A DNA stretch of 27,999 nt from Deferribacteraceae bacterium UBA1873. GTDB lineage: Bacteria > Chrysiogenota > Deferribacteres > Deferribacterales > Flexistipitaceae. Numbering within the stretch: position 1 is the first letter of the stretch; every line of letters begins with the position of its first letter. Positions 1 to 7,829 of this stretch are shown piece by piece. The DNA is taken from positions 817 to 28,815 of the forward strand of contig DDHP01000050.1 in the NCBI GenBank assembly GCA_002338145.1. The letters are read 5' to 3'. Below the pieces are notes generated by a model, which worked only from the letters and a program-made list of their open reading frames with translations, was not told the origin of the DNA and made no database searches. Made by a program: the position numbers and the translations under genes.

Positions 1-28
1 CTAAGTGCTAAGTGTTAAGTACTAAGCA
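1..28. repeat. Short 7-bp tandem repeats
   Basis: Four consecutive 7-base units read CTAAGTG, CTAAGTG, TTAAGTA and CTAAGCA. The array starts at the window edge, so it may extend further left. The units are too short and have no spacers, so this is not a CRISPR array. Its role is unknown; it lies beyond the 3' end of the minus-strand exonuclease gene. Confidence 0.6.
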
Positions 29-57
29 GAAACGCAGAAATTATTAGCATATAGTTG

Positions 58-122
58 GAGATCCCTCGGCTTCGCTCGGGATGACATAACTTGTTGTCAT
101 TTCGAACGAAGTGAGAAATCTC
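58..122. repeat. Imperfect inverted repeat, probable dispersed intergenic element
   Basis: A left arm at 58-86 and a right arm at 95-122 are imperfect reverse complements, separated by 8 bases (87-94). Both outer ends read GAGAT and both inner ends ATGACA when written in the same direction. The left arm also holds its own small hairpin, CCCTCGGCTTCGCTCGGG at 63-80. The pattern is like short palindromic elements scattered between genes in several bacterial phyla, but copy number cannot be judged from one window. It may also serve as a 3' RNA structure for the minus-strand gene train. No further feature was seen in 123-228. Confidence 0.55.
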
Positions 123-228
123 TACCATAAGAAACGATATAGCAAACAAATATACAAGTGTGCTTAAGTGTTAATACACCAATACACAACTCAACCAATC
201 CCACCTTTTTTGTCCCCGGAGGGTTTAT

Positions 229-864
229 TTATCTGTTATTAATAAAATTTTCAAGATCTATAAGTGTAAAACAGGTTTCTTTGAAAATACGTTTCATAAG
301 TATGCGAAAGTAAACGGCAGTGACCTCTGCATCGTATAACGCTCTGTGCCTTTTATAGGAATTTGTAACATTTATATTGTACATATCCGTTATGTAATCA
401 AGGTTGTGTTTGCTGGCTGACGGATTAACAATTCTCGACAGCTTAAGCGTATCCAGAGTAAATGTAAAAGGATTCCTAATGCTGTAATCTTTCATTTCAT
501 TTTTAAGGAAAGAAAGATCTTTTTTAGCATTATGAGCAACGATAACACTTCCCCTGGCAAAATCGATAAAATCATATATAGCCACACATACATCTGGCGC
601 ATTTTGTACATTTTCGTCGGTTATACCGTGAATTTTCGTGGAAGATTCGGGTATCGTTATTCCGGGGTTTACCAGTGTATGAAATTTAGAGCGCTGGATT
701 CTGAAGCCGGGTGCAATTTTCACAGCCCCGATTTCAATAATTTTATCCCCCTCCTCAGGACTGGTGCCTGTTGTTTCCAAATCAAAAACAACGTATGTCA
801 GCTTGTTAAGAGGTGAATCCAACACTTCGGTGGAATATTTACTCAAACGGCATTCATTCATCAT
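229..864 (-). CDS. DnaQ-like DEDDh 3'-5' exonuclease
   Basis: This 211-residue protein is an exonuclease of the DNA polymerase III epsilon (DnaQ) superfamily. All four acidic metal ligands of the DEDDh class are visible: D28 and E30 in FDLETTGT (Exo I), D116 in AHNAKKDLSFL (Exo II) and D178, with the general-base H173, in RHRALYDAE (Exo III). The HGIT motif at 79-82 is also typical. The family removes 3' nucleotides from DNA, or sometimes RNA. It is close in length to stand-alone epsilon subunits, but sequence alone does not show whether it is the replicative proofreader or a free exonuclease. It starts 7 bases after the larB stop and is the last gene of the minus-strand train. ATG occurs twice in a row at the start; the Shine-Dalgarno is weak. 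Confidence 0.88.
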   Translation of the reverse strand: MMNECRLSKYSTEVLDSPLNKLTYVVFDLETTGTSPEEGDKIIEIGAVKIAPGFRIQRSKFHTLVNPGITIPESSTKIHGITDENVQNAPDVCVAIYDFIDFARGSVIVAHNAKKDLSFLKNEMKDYSIRNPFTFTLDTLKLSRIVNPSASKHNLDYITDMYNINVTNSYKRHRALYDAEVTAVYFRILMKRIFKETCFTLIDLENFINNR

Positions 865-871
865 AACAATA

Positions 872-1633
872 TCAGCCCTTCTGAGAATTCAGGACCCGGA
901 TGATTCTGTATGCAGCCATTGCAGCGCCAAAGCCATTGTCAATATTGACAACAACGATTCCCCCGGCACAGCTTGAAAGCATAGACATTAGTGCGCTATA
1001 ACCGCCTGATGAAACACCATATCCCACTGATGCAGGCACAGCCACCACAGGTTGGGCAAACATCCCCCCAATCACAGTGGGCAAAGCCCCTTCCATCCCG
1101 GCAATAACAATCAGTACGTCCATTTCAGCTATTTCCTTTTTATAGTAAAATAACCTGTGAATACCGGCAACACCTATATCGATAAATTTCTTATAACAGA
1201 CACCGATACATTCCAGGATTGCTCCCGCTTCATGGGCTACTTTTGCGTCCGAAGTCCCTGCCGTGATAATACCGACACAGCCGTACATTTTCGCAGGGAC
1301 AGATGTTATTTTTTTCATTATTCCGGCTTCAGGCAAAAAATCAAAATCAGGAAATTTCTTTTCCAGATAATCCATTTTTTCATAATTAAGACCGGTACAA
1401 ACAAAATCCAACTTTTTGTCCATGTACTCTTTTGCTATTTTTTCAATCTGATATGCACTTTTGGAAACACCGAAAATAATTTCATCAAAACCAAGGCGTT
1501 CCTTCCTCTCCGTATCAATAAAAAAATCATCACCAATAATTTTATCATTTTTTGCTTTCTCCAAGGCTCCGGCTGCCGAAATTTCTCCTGCCTCAATCTT
1601 AAAAAAAAGCTCCGCAAGTTTTTCATTTGTCAT
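872..1633 (-). CDS. larB: LarB, nickel-pincer cofactor biosynthesis (pyridinium-3,5-biscarboxylic acid mononucleotide synthase)
   Basis: This 253-residue protein matches LarB, which carboxylates the pyridinium ring of nicotinic acid adenine dinucleotide and releases AMP, the first step towards the nickel-pincer nucleotide of lactate racemase-type enzymes. The C-terminal half is the PurE-like domain. Residues expected to be functional in LarB are present: S128 in AGTSD, E181 in AGMEGALP and C222 in SSCAGGIV, followed by NIDNGFGAA. The open frame extends upstream to a TTG at 1714, but the ATG at 1633 has an AAAGGG Shine-Dalgarno 8 bases ahead and gives the usual family length, so I chose it. 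It overlaps the end of rlmE by 11 bases. No larC, larE or racemase is in the window, so its client enzyme is unknown. Confidence 0.88.
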   Translation of the reverse strand: MTNEKLAELFFKIEAGEISAAGALEKAKNDKIIGDDFFIDTERKERLGFDEIIFGVSKSAYQIEKIAKEYMDKKLDFVCTGLNYEKMDYLEKKFPDFDFLPEAGIMKKITSVPAKMYGCVGIITAGTSDAKVAHEAGAILECIGVCYKKFIDIGVAGIHRLFYYKKEIAEMDVLIVIAGMEGALPTVIGGMFAQPVVAVPASVGYGVSSGGYSALMSMLSSCAGGIVVVNIDNGFGAAMAAYRIIRVLNSQKG

Positions 1634-2216
1634 TTTTAAACCCTTTACAAACAATATATATTTCAAATGAGTTTTTTCGAGTGGATTTAGGTCGATATAT
1701 CGATACTTTGTCAAAACATTTCTTGATTTTCTCTACAAAATGTTTGGTATCTTCACCATCAAACAGCTTTGCAAGAAAATTTCCGTTCTCTTTTAACACA
1801 TTTTTACTAAAGTGAAAAATATTTTCCACCAACCGAAGACTGTTAGCATGGTCCGCAAATTTTTGCCCCGAAGTATTGGGTGCAGCATCTGAAACCACAA
1901 CACTGTACTCCGGATAAACCTCTAAAACACGGGTTAGTGTATTTTCATCAAATAAATCACCTTTTATAAACGAAAAGTTTGGATTTTTTATTCCATCTAT
2001 ATCTATAATATCGACAGCCACGACATGCCCCTGCACACCGGTCATTTCAAAAAGCACCTGTGACCAGCCACCGGGTGCAGCACCTGCATCCATTACAATA
2101 TCCCCTTTTCTTATTAGATTAAATTTATCATTAATTTCTTTAAGCTTGTATGCCGCTCTGGACTTGTAGCCTTCATCCTTCGCTTTTTTGTAAAAAGTGT
2201 CCTTTCTTTTGTACAT
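1623..2216 (-). CDS. rlmE: 23S rRNA 2'-O-methyltransferase RlmE (FtsJ/RrmJ)
   Basis: This 197-residue Rossmann methyltransferase is the FtsJ/RlmE type, which methylates the ribose of U2552 (E. coli numbering) in the A-loop of 23S rRNA using S-adenosylmethionine. The SAM-binding motif DAGAAPGGWSQ lies at 43-53. The K-D-K-E catalytic tetrad is visible as K24, D110 (SDAAPN), K150 and E185. Length is close to the E. coli enzyme (209). The start codon shares one base with the stop of rng (TGATG), so the two are probably translationally coupled, and the 3' end overlaps larB. It groups with the RNase as an RNA-maturation pair. Confidence 0.93.
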   Translation of the reverse strand: MYKRKDTFYKKAKDEGYKSRAAYKLKEINDKFNLIRKGDIVMDAGAAPGGWSQVLFEMTGVQGHVVAVDIIDIDGIKNPNFSFIKGDLFDENTLTRVLEVYPEYSVVVSDAAPNTSGQKFADHANSLRLVENIFHFSKNVLKENGNFLAKLFDGEDTKHFVEKIKKCFDKVSIYRPKSTRKNSFEIYIVCKGFKNDK

Positions 2217-3751
2217 CAGACAGTTTCCATAGGGATTACTTCATAATGTTCAAGATGGCAGCGATCATTTGGTTTGATTTCAATAGAAATATTATAAGTA
2301 AGCTCAATCTCATCTATACTTTCTTTTTCATAATTAAGTATATTGTCCACAACGTCAGAGTGGGCCTCCACAAAAATCCTTTTATTGTTAAAATAAGGTG
2401 CAATCCGCCGTACTTCCCTTAAAATATCATAGCATGTAGTAACCTTGGATTTCACCAATCCCCTGCCTTCACAGTAGGGGCAGGCTTCACTCAGTGTTTT
2501 GGTCAGACTGTCCTGTACCCTTTTTCTTGTTATTTCAAAAAGGCCCAGAGGTGAAATATTTACGACTGTAGCCTTTGCCCTGTCGTTCTTCAGCTCATTT
2601 TCAAGAGTTTTAAGAACTTTCTCCTTATGTTCATCTTTCTCCATGTCAATAAAATCCACGATAATAATTCCCCCAAGGTTTCTTAACCTCAGTTGTGTTG
2701 CAATTTCTCTTGCTGCCTCAAGATTTGTTTTCAAAACAGTTTCATCAAAATTTCTCTTACCCACATAACGCCCCGTGTTAACATCTATAACTGTAAGAGC
2801 TTCCGCCTGATCAATAACAATGTAACCTCCTGATTTCAGCCAAACACGTCTGTCCAAAAGTCTGCTGATTTCAATTTCTATATTATAATAGTCAAAAATA
2901 GGCATATCATTCTCATATAGCTGAAGAGAGACATTTAAATCAGGAAGATATTCCCTTATAAAAGATTTCATCTTCATATAAGTGGATTTATTGTCAATAA
3001 TAATAGTTTTAACATCATCATTGGTCATATCCCTCAAAATCCGGTAAATAAGATCCAGATCTTCATAAATCAGATCGGGAACCTTGCCTTTCTTTGAAGA
3101 TTTTTGTGTTTTAGTCCATATTCTCATAAGGTAATCCAAATCCTTGGCAAGCTCCTCTTCATCTGAGCCTTCACTGACTGTTCGGGCAATAAGCCCCATA
3201 TTTTCAGGTTTTAAAGATGTCAAAATCTCCTTAAGTCTGTCCCGCTCCTCTTCACTTTCAATTTTTCTGGATACACCCAAGTGATCGTAAGTGGGCATCA
3301 AAACAAGATACCGCCCAGGAATAGTTAGATGAGTTGTTATTCTTGCTCCTTTCTGACCGATAGGCTCTTTTGCAACCTGAACAACTATCTCCTGGTTTTC
3401 CTGCAGCAGATCTTCTATTGGTACAAAAACCTTTTCCTTAATGCCGCCGTTTTCATCCATGTCAACGCTGTCGTCAATCTCATTTGCCACACGATCTTCC
3501 ATAATGGAAAAATGTTCACTGTCACTGATATACACATCCGCTACATGAAGAAAAGCCGCTTTATTTAATCCTATATCCACAAAAGCCGATTGCATACCTG
3601 GCAATACTTTAACAACTCTGCCCCGATATATATTTCCGGCAACACCTTTGTTTTTTACCCTCTCAATATAAATTTCAGAAACACTGCCATTATCCATAAT
3701 GGCAACTCTTGATTCATTGGATGTGGCATTTATAATAATATCCTTTGACAA
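2216..3751 (-). CDS. rng: Ribonuclease G/E family endoribonuclease
   Basis: This 511-residue protein is an RNase G/E homologue that cuts single-stranded RNA with 5'-monophosphate preference, acting in rRNA maturation and mRNA decay. An N-terminal S1 domain (about 38-130) is interrupted by an acidic insert near 77-107. The catalytic magnesium aspartates are D323 in TVIDVNTGR and D366 in IIIVDFIDM. The zinc-link cysteines are C424 and C427 in CPYCEGRG. It lacks the long C-terminal degradosome scaffold of E. coli RNase E and is close in size to RNase G (489), so RNase G-like is the better label. The start is TTG at 3751, with an AGGGG Shine-Dalgarno made by the end of mglA 4 bases upstream. Confidence 0.93.
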   Translation of the reverse strand: MSKDIIINATSNESRVAIMDNGSVSEIYIERVKNKGVAGNIYRGRVVKVLPGMQSAFVDIGLNKAAFLHVADVYISDSEHFSIMEDRVANEIDDSVDMDENGGIKEKVFVPIEDLLQENQEIVVQVAKEPIGQKGARITTHLTIPGRYLVLMPTYDHLGVSRKIESEEERDRLKEILTSLKPENMGLIARTVSEGSDEEELAKDLDYLMRIWTKTQKSSKKGKVPDLIYEDLDLIYRILRDMTNDDVKTIIIDNKSTYMKMKSFIREYLPDLNVSLQLYENDMPIFDYYNIEIEISRLLDRRVWLKSGGYIVIDQAEALTVIDVNTGRYVGKRNFDETVLKTNLEAAREIATQLRLRNLGGIIIVDFIDMEKDEHKEKVLKTLENELKNDRAKATVVNISPLGLFEITRKRVQDSLTKTLSEACPYCEGRGLVKSKVTTCYDILREVRRIAPYFNNKRIFVEAHSDVVDNILNYEKESIDEIELTYNISIEIKPNDRCHLEHYEVIPMETV

Positions 3752-3755
3752 AACA

Positions 3756-4337
3756 TTACCCCTTTAGCTTTTTAATGACTTCCTTAGCAATACCTTTAAG
3801 CGTTGGAAAAACTCCCTTTCCAGTTAAAGCGGATGCTTCAAAATATTGTACATTTCTATAATTTAATGCCTGTTCAAGTTCACTTACCGGGATAAGATCC
3901 GGCAAGTCTCTTTTATTATACTGCAAAACCAGTGGAATATTATCCAAATTATAGCCATGCTCTTCCAGATTATCCCTTAAATTATCAAAGCTGTCCAGGT
4001 TTGCATCCATACGCTCAATCTGTGAGTCAGCGACAAATACTATACCGTCAGCGCCTTTCAGTATAAGTTTTCTGCTGGCATTATAAAACACCTGTCCGGG
4101 AACAGTATACAAATGGAATCTGACTTTAAAACCTTTTATTTCGCCGAGTTTTAGAGGCATAAAGTCAAAAAAGAGAGTACGCTCAGATTCTGTGGCAAGT
4201 GAAATCATTTTACCTTTGCTTTTTTCATCTGTTTTTTCATAAATATATCGCAGGTTTGTTGTTTTACCGCAAAGCCCCGGTCCGTAGTATACAATTTTAC
4301 AGTTAATCTCTTTAGTGGAATAGTTTATAAAAGACAC
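3756..4337 (-). CDS. mglA: MglA-like polarity GTPase
   Basis: This 193-residue small GTPase is an MglA homologue; in Myxococcus MglA sets cell polarity and drives motility. The P-loop is GPGLCGKTT at 19-27, and the base-specificity motifs are NKRD at 141-144 and SALTGKG at 169-175. The Walker B region reads TVPGQ with Thr78 in place of the usual Asp, a diagnostic feature of MglA. Length matches the Myxococcus protein (195). The start is GTG at 4337, preceded by GGGGTG, 3 bases after the mglB stop. The mglB-mglA order is the known operon arrangement. Whether it controls polar pili, flagella or another polar process here cannot be told from the window. Confidence 0.9.
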   Translation of the reverse strand: MSFINYSTKEINCKIVYYGPGLCGKTTNLRYIYEKTDEKSKGKMISLATESERTLFFDFMPLKLGEIKGFKVRFHLYTVPGQVFYNASRKLILKGADGIVFVADSQIERMDANLDSFDNLRDNLEEHGYNLDNIPLVLQYNKRDLPDLIPVSELEQALNYRNVQYFEASALTGKGVFPTLKGIAKEVIKKLKG

Positions 4338-4340
4338 ATG

Positions 4341-4847
4341 TCACCCCTGCCCGGTTTCAGAGTCCGACGGGCCAAACAGTTTTTCAATATCATCATCTGT
4401 AATATCATCAAATAAACCGTCATTATTTTCTCTTCTCTTATTTTTTTCCGCATTTTCAAGCAAATCTTTCAGTCTGTTAACAAATTTTTTCACCCGAAGC
4501 CTTATAAGCCCAAGAGATGTGGACTCGTCAAAGATAACCACCAGTATCACCATTTTATATATTAAGCTTATATGGACATGCTCATTTTCACCTTCATGAA
4601 AAAGTATGGAAAATTCATTTTCACCCAGTAGCTTGGCAAGTCCGTCAGTGGCAGCAACATTCCCGGCAACAAGGGCAGCAATAGATGTAGTGTCATATTC
4701 CGTATTATGAGAAGCACAGGTAAGCAACTGCCCGTCCTTGTCTATCAAAAAAGTAGCAGAAGCACCGGATTCACTTTTCAAAAGCTCCAGTTCTTCCGAC
4801 AATTTATTAATTATCTCCTCATCATAAAGCCATTTTTTATCATTCAT
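4341..4847 (-). CDS. mglB: MglB-like Roadblock/LC7 GTPase-activating partner
   Basis: This 168-residue protein has a Roadblock/LC7 fold over about 12-130, with the typical segments SGASATFLIDKDGQLL (27-42), an alanine-rich helix (SIAALVAGNVAATDGLAKLL) and a strand-rich end VILVVIFDESTSLGLIRL. The C-terminal 35 residues are charged and acidic. Family members dimerise and act as GTPase-activating and polarity-sorting partners of MglA, and the next gene is mglA. Assignment rests on the domain pattern plus this adjacency. The ATG at 4847 has AAGGA six bases upstream. The gap from recR is 33 bases, so it may be co-transcribed with the dnaX-recR set. Confidence 0.85.
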   Translation of the reverse strand: MNDKKWLYDEEIINKLSEELELLKSESGASATFLIDKDGQLLTCASHNTEYDTTSIAALVAGNVAATDGLAKLLGENEFSILFHEGENEHVHISLIYKMVILVVIFDESTSLGLIRLRVKKFVNRLKDLLENAEKNKRRENNDGLFDDITDDDIEKLFGPSDSETGQG

Positions 4848-4880
4848 GAAAATTCCTTATCAACCATGCATCTATTCATT

Positions 4881-5480
4881 TCATTGCATCTGCCTTCTGT
4901 TTTCAATCGCCTTTAAAATAGTTAAATCATCAGAAAATTCAAGTAAACCGCCGGTTGGTACCCCACTTGCAATACGGGTGGTTTTCACATCAAAGTCTTT
5001 CAGTAATTTGTATATATAGGTGGCAGTAGTTTCACCTTCGACATCAGGGTTGGTGGCAATAATAACCTCGTTTACTTTACCTTCAGCCACCAGGTTAACA
5101 AGACGTTTAAGATTAAGTTCATCAGGGCCTATTCCGTCCAAAGGAGCAATTTTACCCCCCAACACATGATAAACGCCTTTGAATCTCCCGCTGGCTTCAA
5201 TAATAAAAATATCCTTCGGCTCTTCCACTACACAAACCACTTCCCTGTCTCTGGACTCATCCGAACATATACTACATATGTCACTGTCAGAAAGCCCGCC
5301 ACATTCACGACAATATTTGATATTTTTTTTTAAATTCACAAGACTTTCCGAAAGCTCTTTTACTTCACTCTCGCTCATCTTCATTATATACATAGCCAAA
5401 CGTTGAGCGGTCTTCTTTCCTATTCCCGGAAGTTTACTCAGTTCAAAAACACACTTATCAAAACTTCTTACTTTCAGCAT
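4881..5480 (-). CDS. recR: Recombination mediator protein RecR
   Basis: This 199-residue protein is RecR, which with RecO/RecF helps load RecA on gapped DNA. It shows an N-terminal helix-hairpin-helix (KLPGIGKKTAQRLA, 16-29), a C4 zinc motif (C57, C60, C69, C72) and a Toprim domain from about residue 80 (VCVVEEPKDIFIIE) with GIGPDELNL and ATNPDVEGETTA segments. Length is the family norm (about 200). It lies 2 bases downstream of ybaB in the conserved dnaX-ybaB-recR order. Confidence 0.96.
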   Translation of the reverse strand: MLKVRSFDKCVFELSKLPGIGKKTAQRLAMYIMKMSESEVKELSESLVNLKKNIKYCRECGGLSDSDICSICSDESRDREVVCVVEEPKDIFIIEASGRFKGVYHVLGGKIAPLDGIGPDELNLKRLVNLVAEGKVNEVIIATNPDVEGETTATYIYKLLKDFDVKTTRIASGVPTGGLLEFSDDLTILKAIENRRQMQ

Positions 5481-5482
5481 CT

Positions 5483-5797
5483 TCAGAACATACCAGGGAT
5501 ATTCATCCCCATCCCTCCGGTAAGCTTAGACATCCTTTCCTGTACCATTTCCTGGGATCTTTTCATACCCTCGTTTACTGCAGCTATTATAAGATCTGAA
5601 AGCATTTCCTTGTCTTCTGGATTTACAACATCGTCCTCTATCTTGATTTCAAGCAATTCCTGCTTTCCGTTCACTTTTACTGTAACCATACCCCCGCCTG
5701 CTGATGCCTCTACAATTTCCTTGGCAGCCTCTTCCTGGACTTCCTCCATTTTCTTTTGCATTTTCTGTGCCTGTTTCATCATTTGCTGAATATTCAT
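5483..5797 (-). CDS. ybaB: YbaB/EbfC nucleoid-associated protein
   Basis: This 104-residue protein belongs to the YbaB/EbfC family of small dimeric nucleoid-associated DNA-binding proteins. The N-terminus is a methionine-, glutamine- and lysine-rich helix (MMKQAQKMQKKMEEVQEE), followed by the family core ASAGGGMVTVKVNGKQELLEIKI and the helix with LIIAAVNEG. It sits between dnaX and recR, the classic arrangement. AGGAGG lies just ahead of the ATG (5797). Confidence 0.95.
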   Translation of the reverse strand: MNIQQMMKQAQKMQKKMEEVQEEAAKEIVEASAGGGMVTVKVNGKQELLEIKIEDDVVNPEDKEMLSDLIIAAVNEGMKRSQEMVQERMSKLTGGMGMNIPGMF

Positions 5798-5863
5798 TTA
5801 ACTATCCTCCTGATTTATGATAATAATCTTTAACATCCGGTTATTTCAACTTATAACCATTTG

Positions 5864-7450
5864 CTATTTACTTTTTTTATAAACATGGACATCTATAATT
5901 TCACCATTCAAATCGTTCATGATTTTGTTAACAATTTCGTTTTTTTTTACTTCATCTTTCATTTTTTTTTCATAATAGGTCTCAATCTCTTTTTTCTTCT
6001 GCGCTAAGCCTTTTTTTTTACTGCCTTTTTCAAGTATAACAGACAGTTTTCTTTCATCATCGAAAAAAGATTTCATAACACTTTTAAGTAATGCTAAGTG
6101 CTCCTTTTTGTTAATAATATCGTAATGAAATTTTTTTTCTTCGGCAAAGCCAATTTTCATTTCGTTGGCATCAGAAGAAATAATATAGCCATGACTGAGA
6201 TTAGCAGATGTGGCTGGATTTTTTTCTGCAAGTTTATCCAGTAACAATTGCCATATTTTATCATTATCATTTAAATCCTTTTCGGAAGTAAGTTTTGTAT
6301 TTTCTGCCCCCCGATGTTCTTCCAGATAAGAAGAAGATGCTGGGGATACATCCGATCTTATAACTCTGGATATATTGGCAGCTTTATACATACCGAATTC
6401 AAAGACATATTGCTGTAAATCATAAAATTTTAAGTCCTGCAGTAGCTTCTGAAAAACCTGAAACAATGCAAATGCTTTATTTTCATCTATTTTACCGGAA
6501 ACGTTTTTGAAATAAGATATCTCATCTGCAGTTAACTCTTTTTCAGAAAACGATCCTGTGGCTTTGGCAAAAAGAATGTGTTTCAGGTATTCCAGCATAG
6601 TTTTCACCACAAAAGCATAATCCAGTCCTTTGAGGTTAATTTCCTCAACCTTGGAAGCCAATTTCCCGATATCTTCGCTAACCACGAAATCGAAAAGTTC
6701 ATTTATCATATCGTGATCGGAAAGCCCCAACAAGTATGCTGTATCTTTTATATTCACACTGCCATTCGAATAAGCAACCACCTGATCCACAAGAGAAAGA
6801 CTGTCTCTCATACACCCTTCGGAGTTTCTCATAATAACACTGAGGGCATCATCATCAAAATCTATCCCCTCATTTTTCAGAACTTCTTTCAAATATCCAA
6901 ACATGAAATCTGGAGATATTTTCTTGAAATCGTACCGCTGGCACCTGGACAAAATAGTAGGCGGTATTCTGTGTGCATCCGTTGTAGCCATAATAAAAAT
7001 AACATGCTCAGGTGGCTCTTCAAGAGTTTTCAGGAGGGCATTGAAAGCGGGCTCAGTGAGCATATGTACTTCATCTATAATATAGATTTTATAGTTGCAT
7101 TTGGCCGGTATAAACCGAACAGTCTCCCTTAGCTGCCTGATTTCATCGATACCTCTGTTGGAAGCGCCGTCTATTTCAATAACATCCATCGAAGTTCCAT
7201 CTGTTATTTCCTCACAAATCTCACACCCATTACAGGGATTGACACCACGGGGTGACAAGCAATTTACAGCTTTGGCAAAAATCCTGGCAGTACTGGTTTT
7301 GCCCACACCCCTCGGACCTGTAAAAAGGTAAGCATGGGATATACGCCCAAGTTCAATAGCATTACGCAATGTTTCTACAACAAAGCCCTGTCCCACAATT
7401 TCGTCAAAATTCTGGGGTCTGTATTTTCTAGCTAGTGCTAAATACGCCAT
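5864..7450 (-). CDS. dnaX: DNA polymerase III subunit gamma/tau
   Basis: This 528-residue protein is the clamp-loader ATPase DnaX. The N-terminal AAA+ module has Walker A GPRGVGKT (45-52), the zinc cysteine cluster near 64-79, the DEVH Walker B box (126-129), and LSRC at 167-170. Domain III follows to about residue 365, and a tau-like C-terminal region (about 390-475) precedes a very lysine-rich tail. Three runs of nine A on the coding strand (5940-5948, 5962-5970, 6011-6019) lie in the tail; slippage at the first one translated would end the protein after a few codons. The ATG at 7450 has AAAGGA upstream. A 66-base gap separates it from ybaB. Confidence 0.96.
   Translation of the reverse strand: MAYLALARKYRPQNFDEIVGQGFVVETLRNAIELGRISHAYLFTGPRGVGKTSTARIFAKAVNCLSPRGVNPCNGCEICEEITDGTSMDVIEIDGASNRGIDEIRQLRETVRFIPAKCNYKIYIIDEVHMLTEPAFNALLKTLEEPPEHVIFIMATTDAHRIPPTILSRCQRYDFKKISPDFMFGYLKEVLKNEGIDFDDDALSVIMRNSEGCMRDSLSLVDQVVAYSNGSVNIKDTAYLLGLSDHDMINELFDFVVSEDIGKLASKVEEINLKGLDYAFVVKTMLEYLKHILFAKATGSFSEKELTADEISYFKNVSGKIDENKAFALFQVFQKLLQDLKFYDLQQYVFEFGMYKAANISRVIRSDVSPASSSYLEEHRGAENTKLTSEKDLNDNDKIWQLLLDKLAEKNPATSANLSHGYIISSDANEMKIGFAEEKKFHYDIINKKEHLALLKSVMKSFFDDERKLSVILEKGSKKKGLAQKKKEIETYYEKKMKDEVKKNEIVNKIMNDLNGEIIDVHVYKKSK
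6011..6019 (-). other. A9 homopolymer tract in dnaX, possible slippage site
   Basis: On the coding strand nine consecutive A residues encode Lys478-480, in AGT AAA AAA AAA GGC. By direct reading, gain of one A gives a stop after about a dozen codons, and loss of one A gives TAG within three codons. In Thermus thermophilus, slippage on an A9 run in dnaX makes the short gamma form. Here the tract lies late in the gene, so truncation would remove only about the last 48 residues. Function is speculative. Confidence 0.3.
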
Positions 7451-7590
7451 GTCATTCCTTTTTTTAGTTGAATTCTTAAGTTTGTATAAAACAAAACATT
7501 AATAAGTTAGTTTAGTTCGATATATTAATCAATCATATTTTGCTATCTTTTGCAATATTCAATACCGCTCTCCTGCCAGGATAAAAAAAC

Positions 7591-7619
7591 TTGAAAAATT
7601 TATAATTTCCAAGTAGTAA
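7591..7619 (+). promoter_or_regulatory. Weak candidate promoter for the zinc-ribbon/ABC transporter genes
   Basis: TTGAAA at 7591-7596 is followed after 17 bases by TAGTAA at 7614-7619, in the AT-rich gap between the diverging dnaX and zinc-ribbon genes. The -10 is a poor match; the call rests mainly on spacing and position, 30 bases before the ATG at 7649. No clear promoter for dnaX was seen in the same gap. Confidence 0.25.
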
Positions 7620-7648
7620 TATATACTTTATTCATCTGGTGGGCAATT

Positions 7649-7810
7649 ATGAAAAACAGGAAAGAAAAACTGGAAGCTGTCGAAGTCAAGTGCTCCAAAT
7701 GTGGTAGAACCCAAATTATCTACATTCCGAAAGAAGATATCCCTAAATGCCCTGACTGCAATATTAAAATGTACATAAATGAGTTACTGGACGAAGGTAA
7801 GTCCTATTAA
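7649..7810 (+). CDS. Small zinc-ribbon protein (53 aa)
   Basis: This short frame encodes 53 residues with two CxxC knuckles, CSKCG at 15-19 and CPDC at 34-37, separated by the segment RTQIIYIPKEDIPK. That is the layout of a rubredoxin-like or zinc-ribbon module binding one metal ion. The C-terminal tail is acidic. GGTGGG lies 5 bases before the ATG and the stop is 19 bases before the ABC binding-protein gene, so it probably heads that transcript. The even use of both cysteine pairs and the plausible start support a real gene. Its function is unknown; a nucleic-acid or protein-binding role would be typical for the fold. Confidence 0.7.
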   Translation: MKNRKEKLEAVEVKCSKCGRTQIIYIPKEDIPKCPDCNIKMYINELLDEGKSY

Positions 7811-7829
7811 AATAAAGGAGGATTAAAAA

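Noticed and set aside
1..28. CRISPR-like repetition
   Set aside because: Units are 7 bases with no spacers.
1157..1639. 160-codon open frame on the plus strand
   Set aside because: It lies opposite larB, which has clear family motifs; the translated sequence is phenylalanine- and cysteine-rich without domain features.
1635..1714. Longer N-terminus of larB from a TTG at 1714
   Set aside because: It would overlap rlmE by about 90 bases, has no known LarB sequence, and the ATG at 1633 has a better ribosome site.
6578..7132. 184-codon open frame on the plus strand
   Set aside because: It is antisense to the conserved AAA+ part of dnaX and shows no recognisable domain.
7451..7648. Possible small RNA gene (such as 4.5S RNA, often near dnaX)
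   Set aside because: The gap is AT-rich and no GC-rich hairpin or conserved SRP RNA loop could be seen.
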